The notes: a model not told the origin generated them from the sequence alone. A stretch of 64,000 nucleotides of DNA from JAHELQ01 sp964491915 (GCA_964491915.1 CAZBHS010000004.1:1-64000), one strand, 5' to 3'. Positions 13,001-20,940 are shown, numbered from the stretch's first letter. Made by a program: numbers and translations.

Positions 13001-16000
13001 ATTTGCCGCCGGCGATTTTAAGGTCCGCCCCCTCTCTTTCAAAGGGACAGTCTCCAAATTCGATTTCACCTTCACCGCCCGGTTGGCGGATGACGGCGCC
13101 ACCTTTAACGTGGAATATTGCACCGCTCTATTTAACGAAGAAACCATCGCCCGCTTCGCCGGTTATCTCCTTGGAGTTTTGTCTTCAGTGACCGAACGTC
13201 CGGATGTTCGCCTGGATGAGATCGATATTTTGCCGGAAGAGGAGCGAACGCGGGTGTTGGAATTGTGCAACGCTCCTGTCGCTCCCTATCCTCGTCATGA
13301 AACCCTGCATCAATTGTTCGACCGACAGGCGAAAGAGCGGCCGGAAGCCATCGCGCTGACGGGCTCTGGAGAGGAACGTATCTCCTACCGGCAGTTGGAT
13401 GAACGCAGTAGCCGGTTGGCGCGCGAGTTGCAACTCAAAGGCGTCGCATCCGATACTATCGTCGCGGTAATGGCGGACCGTTGTCCATTCATGATCGTGG
13501 CTATCCTGGGCATATTGAAAGCCGGAGGGGCTTATATGCCCATTGATCCCAATTATCCTTCCGAACGGGTTTCGTACATGCTCTCCGATAGCGCGGCTCC
13601 GTTGTTGGTGACCCGGGAGTCTCTCCTCGAGCGGCGGGAGTTGGCGATTGACAACGTGTGTGAAGAACAACTGGATGACGGGTTCGATGCCGAATCGTTC
13701 GAGACGGCGGAGAGCGGGCCGGAGGATTTGGCGTATGTGATTTACACCTCCGGCACCACCGGGAAACCCAAAGGCTCGTTGATCCAGCATAATAACGTCG
13801 TGAGCCTGATGTTCCATCAACCGTACCCCTTCGAGTTTTCTTCCGATGATGTCTGGACGTTGTTCCATTCCTATTGCTTTGATTTTTCCGTCTGGGAAAT
13901 GTATGGGGCGCTCTTGTACGGCGGACGGCTGGTGATGATTTCAACCGAAGTCGCCCGTGATCCGGGATTGTTCCTGGAGACTCTGGAGCGGGAACAGGTG
14001 ACGGTGCTGAATCAGACCCCCTCGTCCTTTTACAATATAATGGCCCAAAGTCGCCGGCGGGAAGACCTGGATCTGAGACTTCGCTATATCATCTTCGGCG
14101 GAGAGGCGTTGAAGCCGTCCCGACTGCAATCTTGGCGGGACCGCTTCCGGGATATCCGTTTCATCAACATGTACGGCATCACCGAAACCACCGTGCATGT
14201 GACCTTCAAGGAAATCCATGATGACGATATCCGCGCCAACAGCCCCTCCATCGGTACGCCCCTCGCCACCCTCAATGTCTCGATCGGCGGTCGCAACTCG
14301 AGGCCCGTCCCTATCGGAGTGCCGGGAGAGATCCTGGTGTCCGGCGCCGGCGTGTGCCGCGGTTATTTGAACCGGCCGGAACTGACGGCTGAAAAGTTCC
14401 CGGGCGAGCCCCGCCTCTACCGGTCCGGCGACCGGGGCAGGTTGACCGCTTCGGGTGAATTGGAATATTTCGGTCGTATCGATCAGCAGGTGAAAATCCG
14501 CGGCTACAGAATCGAGCCCAAAGAGATCGAGGCGGTGTTGCGGCGGCACCGAGAAGTGGATGACGCGCTGGTTCGCGTCATGGAGGGAGAGGACGGCGAC
14601 CGGATGCTGTGCGCCTATGTGATCCCCGGCAGCGACATGGACTCTATTCGCGGTTTTATGGAGAAGAGTCTTCCGTCCTATATGATTCCCTCTTATTTTG
14701 TGCCTCTGGAGGCGTTTCCCCTGACACACAACGGCAAGCTGGACGTTCGGGCGTTACCCGGCCCGCTCCAGAGCGTTGACTTGCGATCCCAGGCTTTTGA
14801 AGATCCTGTGGAAGCTAACATCGCCGCCATCTTCGCGAAGATTTTGGATATTGACGTGTCGGTCATTGGGCGGGACAGCGGCTTTTTTGAATTGGGAGGG
14901 CATTCCCTCAAAGCTGTGAGCCTGGCCAATGAGATCCATCGGGAATTGCAGGTCAAACTCCCCATTCACAAGATCTTTCAAGCATCCACTGTGGGACAAT
15001 TGGCCCGGGAAATCAACGGCCGGGAACAGACCCAATTGGCTGCCATTCCCCCTCTGGAGCCGCGGGATTATTACGAACTCTCCTATGCCCAGAAGCGGAT
15101 GTGGGTGCTTCTATCCCGCGATCCCCACAGCGCCGCCTTCAATATGCCCGATCAAATCGCTTTCACTCATCCCCTGGATTTGGACTTGCTGAAACAGTCG
15201 TTCCATTTATTGGCCTCCCGGCATGAAGCCCTCAGAACCTATTTGAAAGAGGTGGACGGGCAAATGATGCAGGCGATTCTTCCGCAGGTGGAGATACCTC
15301 TAGAATACCTCGATTTATCGGGGCTCTCGGAGGAGAAGCTTAAAGAGCGTCTGGAGAGTGTCTGGCAATTCGAGTCGGAGACCGGTTTCGACTTCAAGCA
15401 GGCGCCGATGGTGCGGGTGAAGGTAATCAAGCTTAGCCACAATGATTGGCATGTGCTGTTCAATATCCATCACCTGGTGTCCGACGGTTGGTCGATGGAG
15501 GTATTGAGAGGGGATCTACTGGCTATTTACGAAGCTCTCGATTCAGGAAGGGAACCGCAGTTGGAAGCTCCGGAGACCCAATACAAAGATTACGCCCATT
15601 GGCATAACCGGATGCTGGAAGATCAGGATAGACTCGGGGAGGTTCTTTCCTTCTGGCGCAGCCACCTGTCCGGGCAATTACCGGTGTTGAATTTGCCCTA
15701 TGATTCCTCCCCCAATCAATTGACATCCCATGCCGGCGCCGCGTTCCGCATGGTTTTGTCCGCGGAGGTGACCGGAAAGTTAAACCATCTGGCCAGGGAG
15801 CGAAATTGCAGTTATTTTATGGTGATGCTGGCGGCGGTGAATCTATTGTTATCTCAACTACGGGAACAGGACGATATTTTGATCGGTATAGCCGGGGCCG
15901 CGCGGGAGCATCCGGGATTACGACAAATTGTGGGACTTTTCGTCAACACGTTGGTGTTCCGCGCCCGCCTCCATCGTGAAACCTCTTTTCTGGAGTTTTT

Positions 16001-16406
16001 GGAAAAGGTCAAGGAAGACGCCATGAAGGTGTTGGAATACCAGGGCTATCCCCTTGAATTGATTGTGGACGAATTGGGTCTACAATATCCGAAATTCCCC
16101 ATGTTCTTCAATATGCTCAATATGGCGGATAACAGTGAAACTTTGCCGGACCATCGCTCTTCGCACCTCGATGAGGTTCAGGACGCCAAATTCGACCTGG
16201 AATTTTATATCAAGGAATACAGTAACGGGACCGTGATCCTTTGCTCCTATTTCAGGCAATTGTTTTTGCCGGAGACCATCGAAAAAATCACCGCGCGGTT
16301 CGCGGCCATCCTGGAGACGATCGCCGCCGATCCCACATTGCCCCTCAAAGAATACAGAGGCAGTAAAAAGAAACCGAAAATCTTGAAAAAAAAGGAGTCT
16401 CTGTGA
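1062..16406 (+). CDS. Four-module NRPS with tandem C domains and a C-terminal C domain (P2)
   Basis: A 5114-residue synthetase. Approximate order by residue: C 1-440 (SHHIVMDGW, DCL-like), A 460-955, T 985-1050 (GGHSLKV), C 1062-1490, second C 1500-1930, A 1955-2440, T ~2485, C 2545-2985, A 3015-3520, T ~3565, C 3625-4055, A 4080-4565, T ~4610, C 4665-5095, then a Lys-rich tail (GSKKKPKILKKK). No internal E domain and no thioesterase. Pocket residues read against GrsA: A1 DFWNIGMVH, the textbook Thr code; A2 DAETFSTVC, where Glu at 239 hints at a basic residue (weak); A3 CVQYVAHVV, Pro-like but with Cys for the invariant Asp; A4 DFWNIGMVH, Thr. All C domains keep HHxxxDG. The ATG has AAGGAG 5 bp upstream. 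The stop overlaps the P3 start by 4 bp, so translation is probably coupled. Module order is seen; substrates are inferred. Confidence 0.95.
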   Translation: MSSQRFQDVYKLSPTQEGMLFHSLMGDAGTAYIEQISLDCRGNIDVEILEQSFNALLERYDILRTVFQYEDLKHPLQIVLRRRKMKIHSQDISDLDSAAQTAFLEDYKRAVRQGGFDLSRDLLLKIALFKTGAESYALVWSSHHIVMDGWCLGIIFKDLLTIYTSLKNGEPHGLPPVTPYKRYIQWLDTQKPDEATRFWKDYLDGYERKAGFLPVDEQKEPGDYSLREYHWRASDELSLRLGETAADLQVTVNTIFQTMWGILLHNYNAAGDVVFGSVVSGRPPGIPGIESMVGLFVNTVPMRVQTKEGLRFDQLVKRLHEGSSAAKPYEFVPLAETQAHTPLREHLFDHLVSFQNFPIQEEIKQFGSRGPGFAIEGVSVHEQTHYDLNVLVGFAGNLTVNFNYNARLYPDSVIQDLAVRLERLLSQATGNCRLPVGELEIILDGEKKRILENLNSHTPEFPVNTTISELFQQAASRYPQRPALLNGFSPEDDPESLTYREMARKVSRVAAFLQGKGVGPDSIVGLRFRRSFDMIAAIFGILEAGGAYLPIDPAYPRHRALVMLTDSNARIMLGDDDLDHRELDAAGQTEIVAFSQALDEAGDAPVRDTGLTPGNLAYVIFTSGTTGKPKGSLIQHNNVVSLMFHQPNPFDFSHHDVWTLFHSYCFDFSVWEIFGALLYGGGLVVIPADVARDPGRFLDILQRKRVTVLNQTPSSFYNIAAQSRDHNDLNLDLRYVIFGGEALKPSRLEDWRNRFPQIRFINMYGITETTVHVTVKEIQEADIHSDSKSIGIPLSTLQVVIAGRNLKPLPAGVPGEILVSGAGVCRGYLNRPELTAEKFIGEPRLYRSGDKGRLTAGGDLEYFGRIDTQVKIRGFRIEPEEIEEVLRRCQGVDDALVRVITGRDNDRSLCAYVIPGHDLESIRGFMKERLPSYMIPSCFVPIQAFPLTSNGKLDVSALPEPDFSGDNDRAFVAPGNETEKKLAAVWSQVLGVDNQKIGINSDFFQLGGHSLKVTRLSALIHKELRVKIPLAELFNRPTIAGQAEYITGKDGGETFQAIEPAEKRDYYVVSPNQKRFYFLQQLERDSIAYNIPQILSLEGLTTDKQRLEEVMGLLIQRHEALRTSFADVHHQPAQRIHEAVEFRLETLQADTALVETVVRDFIRPFDLSRAPLLRAAYLDIPGSEPRLLLDIHHIISDGTSMKVLIRDFLSLLDGQALEPLKIHYKDVSVWQEKQSQNGNMAEHESFWLKRLNAPLPLLELPTDFPRPAERSHAGQLLQFTAGKELFQSIQQLKKQSGATVYMILLAVLNILLFRYTRQEDIIVGSPIAARFHADLESIIGLMIGSVMMRNAPNGTLAFSTFLQQVKANTLEAFQHQAYPFEDILERVDYPDEPGRNPISDIGLIVQNMVDPAASGSNDDAGDADFIPKTSKLDVTLIAAELEDDISFMLEYSTELFLPETMGRLSRHFLNILATAAKTPSVTIDAIDMLDDSEKIAATGRVVDCYPLSQPQQRVLDTERVYAGTSVNTLAFTVRYDELLEPEAVRTAVNHVLRHNDGLRLRPLLVDVQTCQYVAPHQDVELEILDFDGDEEELNQWIARDTQTPFDLNNDPLCAFVYIKYSSQQSGYYVKFHHLAGDGWTAAMVFEQMDEAVRALAAGNLPVSRESRSYTRFISQEADYVQSAQYKADREYWLKKMTPLPEPIDLPAGQPANDVNDIRSRVSVFDIDASLREQMLDFCRRRNTTVFKLFLCALATVIGRMTGNEDVVIGSAGHNRGTGEQKETMGMFVSTILLRLTPARDMNAAALLKEIDTELMNVVKHHQRFPFQLLLKELRQREHMAHDHLLDINLIGHGMIQQKRYHTHHHFAGYDPSPLTIHINDRDTLDLEWVFRPGLYPEEEIPALHRAMISVVEAVLEREDALLWQIPLVPEAELRDMCRLWNEMDAAAQLPGPSIMEALDNQATLHRERVAVVAGALHATYGYVYDCAASLAERLLNEGVGAGTVVAVMMEPSLEMIAGLLGILKSGAAYLPVSPQYPDQRVSFMLRDSAARVLLADGTIPEERLDRMDCSILRFDAEGARAIGASVFPESHGADPAYIIYTSGSTGRPKGVVTNRSNLEAYLNAFFDEFTLAASDTVIQQAAFTFDAFVEEFYPALLVGGRLAIPGRDVVPDAETLARFIARYKVSFITCSPLLLNELNHIAASGGGELLRSMRIFISGGDVLRKDYVSELMGIGAVYNTYGPTETTVCATYQRCSEDMDPHVPIGSPIKHYNVAIMDSHSNLLPAGLPGEICIGGPGLASGYLNRPELTAETFIAKNIDGLGEITLYRSGDRGVVDSGGVVRFLGRIDRQVKIRGYRIELAEIEHRLLQHPAVRDAAMAVHNVNGDPSLCAYLVSQASDGNDWRSFLEQSLPSYMIPSLFLPIDTIPRTPGGKVDRRRLPKPEALLDHIITAPRNDVEEAMLDIWAGLLGVESRTIGIDTNFFEAGGHSLKATRLVHRLNNRFDSSVELKDIFSYPTIRQLAQRVEGSAPEALRPITNVEKMDYYDLSYAQRRLWILSQFEEDSTAYNMPGAFFFMGDLDTAAFREAIRNLAARHESLRTTFIMKDGIPRQRIIDGEDFVPPVEVVDVRHLEADKREAEGRRRFVETANSAFHLERGPLFLFKLLRLDDNTYLVIFNIHHIINDGWSQGIINRDLAYFYNLAVGGDTGDEAPAPMALQYKDYAAWHNQMIRDQQFDSCGGYWLEKLKDKPTGLELPTDFPRPPIQTFNGKRLTRIIDSRQSARLESMCVENGATLFMGLMNLLSIFLHRYSGREDILIGAPIAGRSREELQPLVGFLVNTLVYRFAVDGEASFIQLLEAARRETLDCYRYQDYPFDLLVEELGLERDLSRSPLFNVMLAHNNTTNETRGLNMTGVTVDGFPHTGDVNISKFDLIFFLDEMGDDMYLTLEYNTDLFLEETIQRMADNFMTLVSAVLSNPREPVHSLPLLHPDERRLVTRQFNGDRRDFPELTIPQMFIQKAESQPDRVAVVHDHEEGKSRITYHELLYRARRLAHYLAHRYNVGPGSIVGVSLDRRIEMVVALWGIMISGAGYVAIDPNYPPERIGHILEDSDTRLIVTDNGNPRLLEQFTGQTIVLPDAWKEMPASPEGFQPPDNRMEDILYVIYTSGSTGTPNGAMLSHGILSNLIQWQHRTSGIDEDLRCLQFTSVNFCVSFQEIAGTLTGGGQVHLIGDVQRQDIDYLMEFLDRHCIELLYLPFSYLNFLFNQSDRLDSEFRHSLKHIVTAGEQLKITTGLKRFLDANPHLQLHNHYGSSEMHVVSSYSMDGKNAGDTPVPPAGKPVANTDIFILDDHRHPVPVGVWGELCIAGSHEVLGYINNRELTNKKLLSHPKLTSNGKRLYLSGDLGRWLPDGNIEIKGRKDSQVKIRGFRIELGEVESRILAIDGVKECVVVVKDLNSGDGEYGGSVKKELLGYVVLAGIDVDHIKRIMGAQVPKYMIPLFVRLEALPLMPNGKVDRDRLPEPDLADMEDVVAPTDPVEQEMVDIWAEILKLPASKIGTKSDFFQLGGHSLNATIMVSHIHQRLDVRLPLTEVFTAPTIAELAGLVKSAQKEAFTSAQPVEKRDYYPCSSAQRRLLFLQHMEPETVGYNIPGAMMVEGPLDLGRLQDVFAALVKRHESFRTSFLLQGATEPAQRIHDAVEFTLESFSHHDEADDMSALIQRFIRPFDLSFPPLIRVGTAEIEANRYLLMMDMHHVVSDGVSMSLLAREFMTLYAGGYLPPLPLQYKDYSLWQSSGDHRMEQSLQKNFWQMLFADGVPVLDLPLDRPRPRMQSFDGGNYIFQAPAHLVEALLAIGSSAGATPYMAFLSLFYILLSKLSGQEDIVVGTPVSGRVRADFDAIIGMFVNTLPLRNEPEGDKTFVQFLEEVRDNSIAAFDNQQFPFEEMVECLEIERDTSRNPLFDVVFSLQNFDDGGMELPPEGFAAGDFKVRPLSFKGTVSKFDFTFTARLADDGATFNVEYCTALFNEETIARFAGYLLGVLSSVTERPDVRLDEIDILPEEERTRVLELCNAPVAPYPRHETLHQLFDRQAKERPEAIALTGSGEERISYRQLDERSSRLARELQLKGVASDTIVAVMADRCPFMIVAILGILKAGGAYMPIDPNYPSERVSYMLSDSAAPLLVTRESLLERRELAIDNVCEEQLDDGFDAESFETAESGPEDLAYVIYTSGTTGKPKGSLIQHNNVVSLMFHQPYPFEFSSDDVWTLFHSYCFDFSVWEMYGALLYGGRLVMISTEVARDPGLFLETLEREQVTVLNQTPSSFYNIMAQSRRREDLDLRLRYIIFGGEALKPSRLQSWRDRFRDIRFINMYGITETTVHVTFKEIHDDDIRANSPSIGTPLATLNVSIGGRNSRPVPIGVPGEILVSGAGVCRGYLNRPELTAEKFPGEPRLYRSGDRGRLTASGELEYFGRIDQQVKIRGYRIEPKEIEAVLRRHREVDDALVRVMEGEDGDRMLCAYVIPGSDMDSIRGFMEKSLPSYMIPSYFVPLEAFPLTHNGKLDVRALPGPLQSVDLRSQAFEDPVEANIAAIFAKILDIDVSVIGRDSGFFELGGHSLKAVSLANEIHRELQVKLPIHKIFQASTVGQLAREINGREQTQLAAIPPLEPRDYYELSYAQKRMWVLLSRDPHSAAFNMPDQIAFTHPLDLDLLKQSFHLLASRHEALRTYLKEVDGQMMQAILPQVEIPLEYLDLSGLSEEKLKERLESVWQFESETGFDFKQAPMVRVKVIKLSHNDWHVLFNIHHLVSDGWSMEVLRGDLLAIYEALDSGREPQLEAPETQYKDYAHWHNRMLEDQDRLGEVLSFWRSHLSGQLPVLNLPYDSSPNQLTSHAGAAFRMVLSAEVTGKLNHLARERNCSYFMVMLAAVNLLLSQLREQDDILIGIAGAAREHPGLRQIVGLFVNTLVFRARLHRETSFLEFLEKVKEDAMKVLEYQGYPLELIVDELGLQYPKFPMFFNMLNMADNSETLPDHRSSHLDEVQDAKFDLEFYIKEYSNGTVILCSYFRQLFLPETIEKITARFAAILETIAADPTLPLKEYRGSKKKPKILKKKESL
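4240..6850 (+). other. Tandem condensation domains (C-C) inside P2
   Basis: After the first carrier protein, two complete condensation domains follow each other with no A or T domain between. The first (from YYVVSPNQKRFYFL) has IHHIISDGTS, but its later VNT-type motif is replaced: the usual IGxFVNTLxLR reads IGLMIGSVMMR. The second begins YPLSQPQQRVLDTERVY and has FHHLAGDGWT; this opening is unlike the other C domains of the locus. The first copy may be structural or have another activity, with the second forming the bond. That division of labour is inference. Confidence 0.8.
10090..11625 (+). other. Atypical Pro-like adenylation domain in P2 with two key substitutions
   Basis: The scaffold (SFQEI, LPFSYL, TAGEQL, LHNHYG) and pocket match proline A domains (family code DVQxIAHVV). 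The invariant Asp235, which binds the substrate amino group, is Cys (NFCVSFQEI, codon TGC near 10692). The A3 loop reads TSGSTGTPNG, with Asn for the Lys of TGxPKG. The other A domains in this window keep both residues. The A10 lysine (MPNGKVDR) is present. The domain may be weak, inactive, or adapted to a substrate without a normal alpha-amine. Confidence 0.75.
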
Positions 16407-19400
16407 GTTCTCACCGTTTGCAGGATGTATACAAATTATCCCCCACCCAGGCGGGCATGCTCTTCCATTCTTTAATGGGAGACACAGGCGCCGCTTATAT
16501 CGAACAGATCTGTCTCGACTGCCGGGGAACCATCGATTCAAAAATTCTCGAAGATAGCTTCAACGCTTTGTTGGAGCGGTATGATATATTGAGGACTGTC
16601 TTCCAATACGAAGATCTCAAGCGCCCGCTGCAAATTGTCCTGCGGCGGCGAAAAATGACTATCCATTCCCAGGATATTTCGGCTCTGGACAGCGCCGGGC
16701 AAATAGTGTTCCTGGAGGATTACAAATTATCCGTCCGTCAAGGGGGGTTCGATCTGTCCCGGGATTTGCTCTTGAAGATCGCCCTATTTAAAACCGGCCC
16801 CCAATCCTTTACACTGGTTTGGAGTTCCCATCATATTGTGATGGACGGTTGGTGCCTCGGCATAGTGTACAAAGATTTGACGGCCATCTATACCTCTCTT
16901 AAAAACGGCGTTCCCCATGGTTTGCCGCCGGTCGCTCAATACAAAAAATACATTCAATGGTTGGACCGTCAAAAACCGGGGGAGGCGCAGCGATTCTGGA
17001 AGGACTATCTCGATGGCTATGACCGGAAGGCCGGTTTTTCCCCGGTGGATAAGGGTAAGAAACCTGGAGATTACCGCCTTCGTGAATATCTTTGGCAGGC
17101 GCCCGAAGAACTGAGCCGGCAATTGGGGGAAACGGTGGCCGGATTGCGAGTGACGATCAACACCTTTTTTCAAGCTGTGTGGGGAATCCTTTTGCAAAAC
17201 TACAATGCCACGGATGATGTGGTGTTCGGTTCGGTGGTATCCGTCCGTCCGCCGGTCATTCCCGGGATCGAGTCCATGGTCGGTTTGTTCGTCAATACCG
17301 TTCCCATGCGGATTCAAACACACGACGGTCAGCGCTTTGATCAATTGGTGCGGAATTTACATAAAAGTACCAGCGCAGCCAAATCATACGAGTTTGTCCC
17401 GTTGGCGGAGACTCAGGCGCACACTCCGCTGAGGGAACATTTATTCGATCATCTGGTCAGTTTTCAAAATTTTCCCATCCAGGAGGAAATCAAACAAATT
17501 GGAAGCGACCCGGAGTCTGAATTTTCAATCGAGGACGTTCATATCCATGAACAGACCCATTATCATCTCAATGTGATGGTGGGGTTCGCGGGAAATCTGT
17601 CGGTCAACGTCAACTATAATGAGCGCTTTTACCGGGATTCATTTGTGCGGGAGCTGGTACTTCGGCTGGAGAGACTTCTTGTACAGGTGACGGAGGATTG
17701 CCGGCGGCCGGTTCTGGAATTGGACATTATTCTGGATGAAGAAAAAAAACAGATTCTAGAAGCTTTCAATCGCCCTACGACACATTTTCCCTCCCAACAA
17801 ACTATTCCTGAATTGTTTAGACAGGCGGCCTCGCGTTATCCAAATCTCCAGGCTCTCTCTTATGGATTCGCTTCGCAAGACGCTTCTGAAAGCATGACCT
17901 ACCGGGAGCTGGAGCAAAAGATATCTAGAATGGCGGCTTTTTTACAGGGGAAAGGCGTCGGACCGGATGCCATTGTGGCGTTGCGGTTCCGGCGCTCGTT
18001 CGACATGATTGTGGCTATATTCGGAATCCTGGAGGCGGGGGGAGCCTATTTACCCATTGATCCGGACTACCCTCGGCAACGGGCTTTGTACATGTTAAAC
18101 GACAGCAACGCCCGACTCATGCTGGGGGATGATGATCTGGATCATCGAGAGCTGGACGCGGCCGGGCAAACAGAGATTGTCGCCTTCTCCGCGGCGATGA
18201 AAGAAGCCGGCGATGTGGAGGTTTGCGACACCGGCCTCACACCCGGGGATCTGGCTTATGTGATCTACACCTCCGGCACCACCGGGAAGCCCAAAGGATC
18301 TCTCATCCAGCACGACAATGTTGTGAGTTTGTTGTTCCATCAGCCGTTTCCCTTTGATTTTTCCCATCGCGATGTCTGGACCCTTTTTCATTCCTATTGT
18401 TTCGATTTTTCCGTGTGGGAGATTTTTGGGGCGTTATTGTATGGTGGCCGGTTGGTGGTGATTTCTTCGGATGCGGCCCGTGATCCGGGCTTATTTTTGG
18501 ACATTCTGGAGCGAGAGCAGGTGACGGTTTTGAATCAGACGCCCTCCTCCTTTTACAATATCGCGGCCCAAAGCCGGGATCATAACAATTTACGACTCAG
18601 CCTTCGCTATGTGATATTCGGTGGGGAAGCCCTGCAATCTGGGAAATTGCAATACTGGCGGGACCGTTTCAAGGGGATTCGCTTCATCAACATGTACGGC
18701 ATTACTGAAACAACGGTCCATGTAACCTTCAAAGAAATTCAGGATGAGGATATTGTCAATGATCGTAAATCTATTGGAAGCCCGCTGGCAACGCTAAAGG
18801 TATTGATCGCCGGCCGGCAGTCAAGGATGATGCCGAGCGGAGTTCCGGGAGAAATCCTGGTGTCCGGGGCCGGTGTGTGCCGGGGTTATTTGAACCGGCC
18901 GGAGCTGACGGCGGAAAAATTCGCCGGCGAGCCGCGGTTGTATAGATCCGGGGATAAGGGGCGGTTGACTGTCGGCGGAGAATTGGAATATTTAGGCCGG
19001 ATCGATTCTCAGGTGAAAATTCGCGGCTACCGGATCGAACCGGAAGAGATCGAAGCGGTTCTGCGGTCTCATCAAGGGGTGGATGACGCCCTGGTCCGGG
19101 TCAAAACCGGAGATGATAACGACCGGTCGCTGTGCGCCTATGTGATTCCCGGACACGATTTGGTCTCTATCCGCGGCTTCATGGAAGAGCGGCTTCCCTC
19201 GTACATGATTCCCTCCTATTTTATTCCAATGAAGACGTTTCCGTTGACAGCCAATGGGAAACTGGATGCGAGCGCCTTGCCCGGCCCTATGGAAACCGCG
19301 CCCGCCCCTTTGCTGGAACCCGAAGGTCCAATCGAGGCGGCGCTGGCGGAATTTTTCGGACGGGTTTTAGATAGTGATTCATCCCTCATCGGACGGGACT

Positions 19401-20923
19401 CTAGTTTTTTTGAGTTGGGCGGGCATTCCCTCAAGGCAGTGTCGCTGGCCAATGTCATTCATCAGGAATTGAAGGTCAAACTCCCGATTCAGACGATTTT
19501 TTTGGCTCCCACTGTGCGCCGGCTGGCCCTGGAGGTCAAAAAGGGTGAACAGACCCATCTTGCGACGATTCCCACTCTCGAGCCGCGGGAGTATTATGAA
19601 CTGTCCTATTCCCAAAAGCGGATGTGGGTGCTTCAGTCCCGCAATCCCCGGAGCGCGGCCTTCAATATGCCGGACCAAATCGCCTTTGATCATCCTCTGG
19701 ATGTGGACGTGATGAAACGGTCGTTCCATTTATTGGCCTCCCGGCATGAAGCGCTCAGAACCCATTTGCTGGAGGTGGATGGGGACGTGATGCAAGTGAT
19801 TCTCCCGGCTGTGGAGATCCCAGTCGAATACCTCGATCTTTCCGCACTTACCGAAAAGAAGCGTGGAGACCGCCTGGAGAGTATATGGCAATGGGAGGCG
19901 GAGACCGGTTTCGATCTATATCAAGCCCCTCTAGCGCGGGTGAAAGTTATTAAAATCAGCGACAATGATTGGTATGTGCTCTTCAATATTCATCATATAG
20001 TGTCCGACGGCTGGTCGATGGCGGTGTTGAGGCGGGATTTGCTGTCTATTTATGAGTCCCTCGACTCAGGGAGGGAGCCTGAATTGGAGCCGTCCGGCAC
20101 CCAATACAAAGATTACGCCCATTGGCATAACCGGGCGCTGGAAGACCGGGATACACTCGACGAAGCGCTTTCCTTCTGGCGCCGCCACCTGGCCGGACCA
20201 TTGCCGGTTCTGAATTTACCTTATGATTTTTCTCCCGGCCAAAACAAATCTCGATCCGGCGGCGCGTTCCGGGCGGTTTTAGGCGATGAGGCCACTGGAA
20301 AATTGAAAGAACTGGCGGTGCGGGAAAAATGCAGTTATTTTATGGTGACGCTCGCCGCGGTGAACCTGTTGTTGTCTCAACTGCGTGAACAGGATGACAT
20401 TCTGATCGGCCTGCCGGGCGCCGCCCGGGAGCATCCGGGGTTGCGACAAACAGTCGGATTGTTTGTCAACACCCTGGTGCTGCGCACCCGTATTCATCGC
20501 GAACTCTCCTTCCTGGATTTTTTGGCCGGGGTGAGGAAAGACGCCATGAAAGTGTTGGAATACCAGGGATATCCACTTGAGTTGATTGTGGACGAATTGG
20601 GTGTCGAATACCCGCGATTCTCGCTGTTTTTTAATATGCTCAACATGGCGGATAGCGACGACATACTTCCCGACCATCGCTCCTTTCATTTGGAGGGGGT
20701 GCAAGACGCTAAATTCGATCTAGAATTTTATATTAAAGAGTACCGGAATGGAACAGTGATTCTCTGTTCCTATTTCAACCGATTGTTTTTGCCGGAAACC
20801 ATCGAAAAAATTACCGCGCGGTTTGTAGCCATCCTGGAGACAATCGCCGCCGATCCCACATTGCCCCTCAAGGAATACAGAGGCAGTAAAAAGAAACCGA
20901 AAATCTTGAAAAAAAAGGCATAG
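16403..20923 (+). CDS. Single-module NRPS C-A-T-C (P3), compact paralog of P2
   Basis: A 1506-residue synthetase: C 1-440 (SHHIVMDGW), A 460-955, T 985-1050 (GGHSLKAV), C 1060-1490 (IHHIVSDGWS), Lys-rich tail. The pocket residues give DFWNIGMVH, the Thr code. The GTG start overlaps the P2 stop (GTGA), with AAAGGAG just upstream. The first ~20 residues (VYKLSPTQAGMLFHSLMGD) nearly repeat the P2 head, and the last ~45 nearly repeat the P2 tail (PLKEYRGSKKKPKILKKK), so P3 resembles P2 with its middle modules removed. Its terminal C domain has no A domain of its own and should pair with the A domain that opens P4. In a linear P2-to-P3 hand-over two C domains would meet with no carrier between them, so P3 may instead be an alternative to P2. 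The domain calls are firm; the routing is inference. Confidence 0.95.
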   Translation: MSSHRLQDVYKLSPTQAGMLFHSLMGDTGAAYIEQICLDCRGTIDSKILEDSFNALLERYDILRTVFQYEDLKRPLQIVLRRRKMTIHSQDISALDSAGQIVFLEDYKLSVRQGGFDLSRDLLLKIALFKTGPQSFTLVWSSHHIVMDGWCLGIVYKDLTAIYTSLKNGVPHGLPPVAQYKKYIQWLDRQKPGEAQRFWKDYLDGYDRKAGFSPVDKGKKPGDYRLREYLWQAPEELSRQLGETVAGLRVTINTFFQAVWGILLQNYNATDDVVFGSVVSVRPPVIPGIESMVGLFVNTVPMRIQTHDGQRFDQLVRNLHKSTSAAKSYEFVPLAETQAHTPLREHLFDHLVSFQNFPIQEEIKQIGSDPESEFSIEDVHIHEQTHYHLNVMVGFAGNLSVNVNYNERFYRDSFVRELVLRLERLLVQVTEDCRRPVLELDIILDEEKKQILEAFNRPTTHFPSQQTIPELFRQAASRYPNLQALSYGFASQDASESMTYRELEQKISRMAAFLQGKGVGPDAIVALRFRRSFDMIVAIFGILEAGGAYLPIDPDYPRQRALYMLNDSNARLMLGDDDLDHRELDAAGQTEIVAFSAAMKEAGDVEVCDTGLTPGDLAYVIYTSGTTGKPKGSLIQHDNVVSLLFHQPFPFDFSHRDVWTLFHSYCFDFSVWEIFGALLYGGRLVVISSDAARDPGLFLDILEREQVTVLNQTPSSFYNIAAQSRDHNNLRLSLRYVIFGGEALQSGKLQYWRDRFKGIRFINMYGITETTVHVTFKEIQDEDIVNDRKSIGSPLATLKVLIAGRQSRMMPSGVPGEILVSGAGVCRGYLNRPELTAEKFAGEPRLYRSGDKGRLTVGGELEYLGRIDSQVKIRGYRIEPEEIEAVLRSHQGVDDALVRVKTGDDNDRSLCAYVIPGHDLVSIRGFMEERLPSYMIPSYFIPMKTFPLTANGKLDASALPGPMETAPAPLLEPEGPIEAALAEFFGRVLDSDSSLIGRDSSFFELGGHSLKAVSLANVIHQELKVKLPIQTIFLAPTVRRLALEVKKGEQTHLATIPTLEPREYYELSYSQKRMWVLQSRNPRSAAFNMPDQIAFDHPLDVDVMKRSFHLLASRHEALRTHLLEVDGDVMQVILPAVEIPVEYLDLSALTEKKRGDRLESIWQWEAETGFDLYQAPLARVKVIKISDNDWYVLFNIHHIVSDGWSMAVLRRDLLSIYESLDSGREPELEPSGTQYKDYAHWHNRALEDRDTLDEALSFWRRHLAGPLPVLNLPYDFSPGQNKSRSGGAFRAVLGDEATGKLKELAVREKCSYFMVTLAAVNLLLSQLREQDDILIGLPGAAREHPGLRQTVGLFVNTLVLRTRIHRELSFLDFLAGVRKDAMKVLEYQGYPLELIVDELGVEYPRFSLFFNMLNMADSDDILPDHRSFHLEGVQDAKFDLEFYIKEYRNGTVILCSYFNRLFLPETIEKITARFVAILETIAADPTLPLKEYRGSKKKPKILKKKA

Positions 20924-20940
20924 CCCAGGGAGGATCAAAC

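Noticed and set aside
13501..13944. Several long minus-strand frames within the NRPS genes
   Set aside because: All are shadows of high-GC synthetase codons with no domain content.
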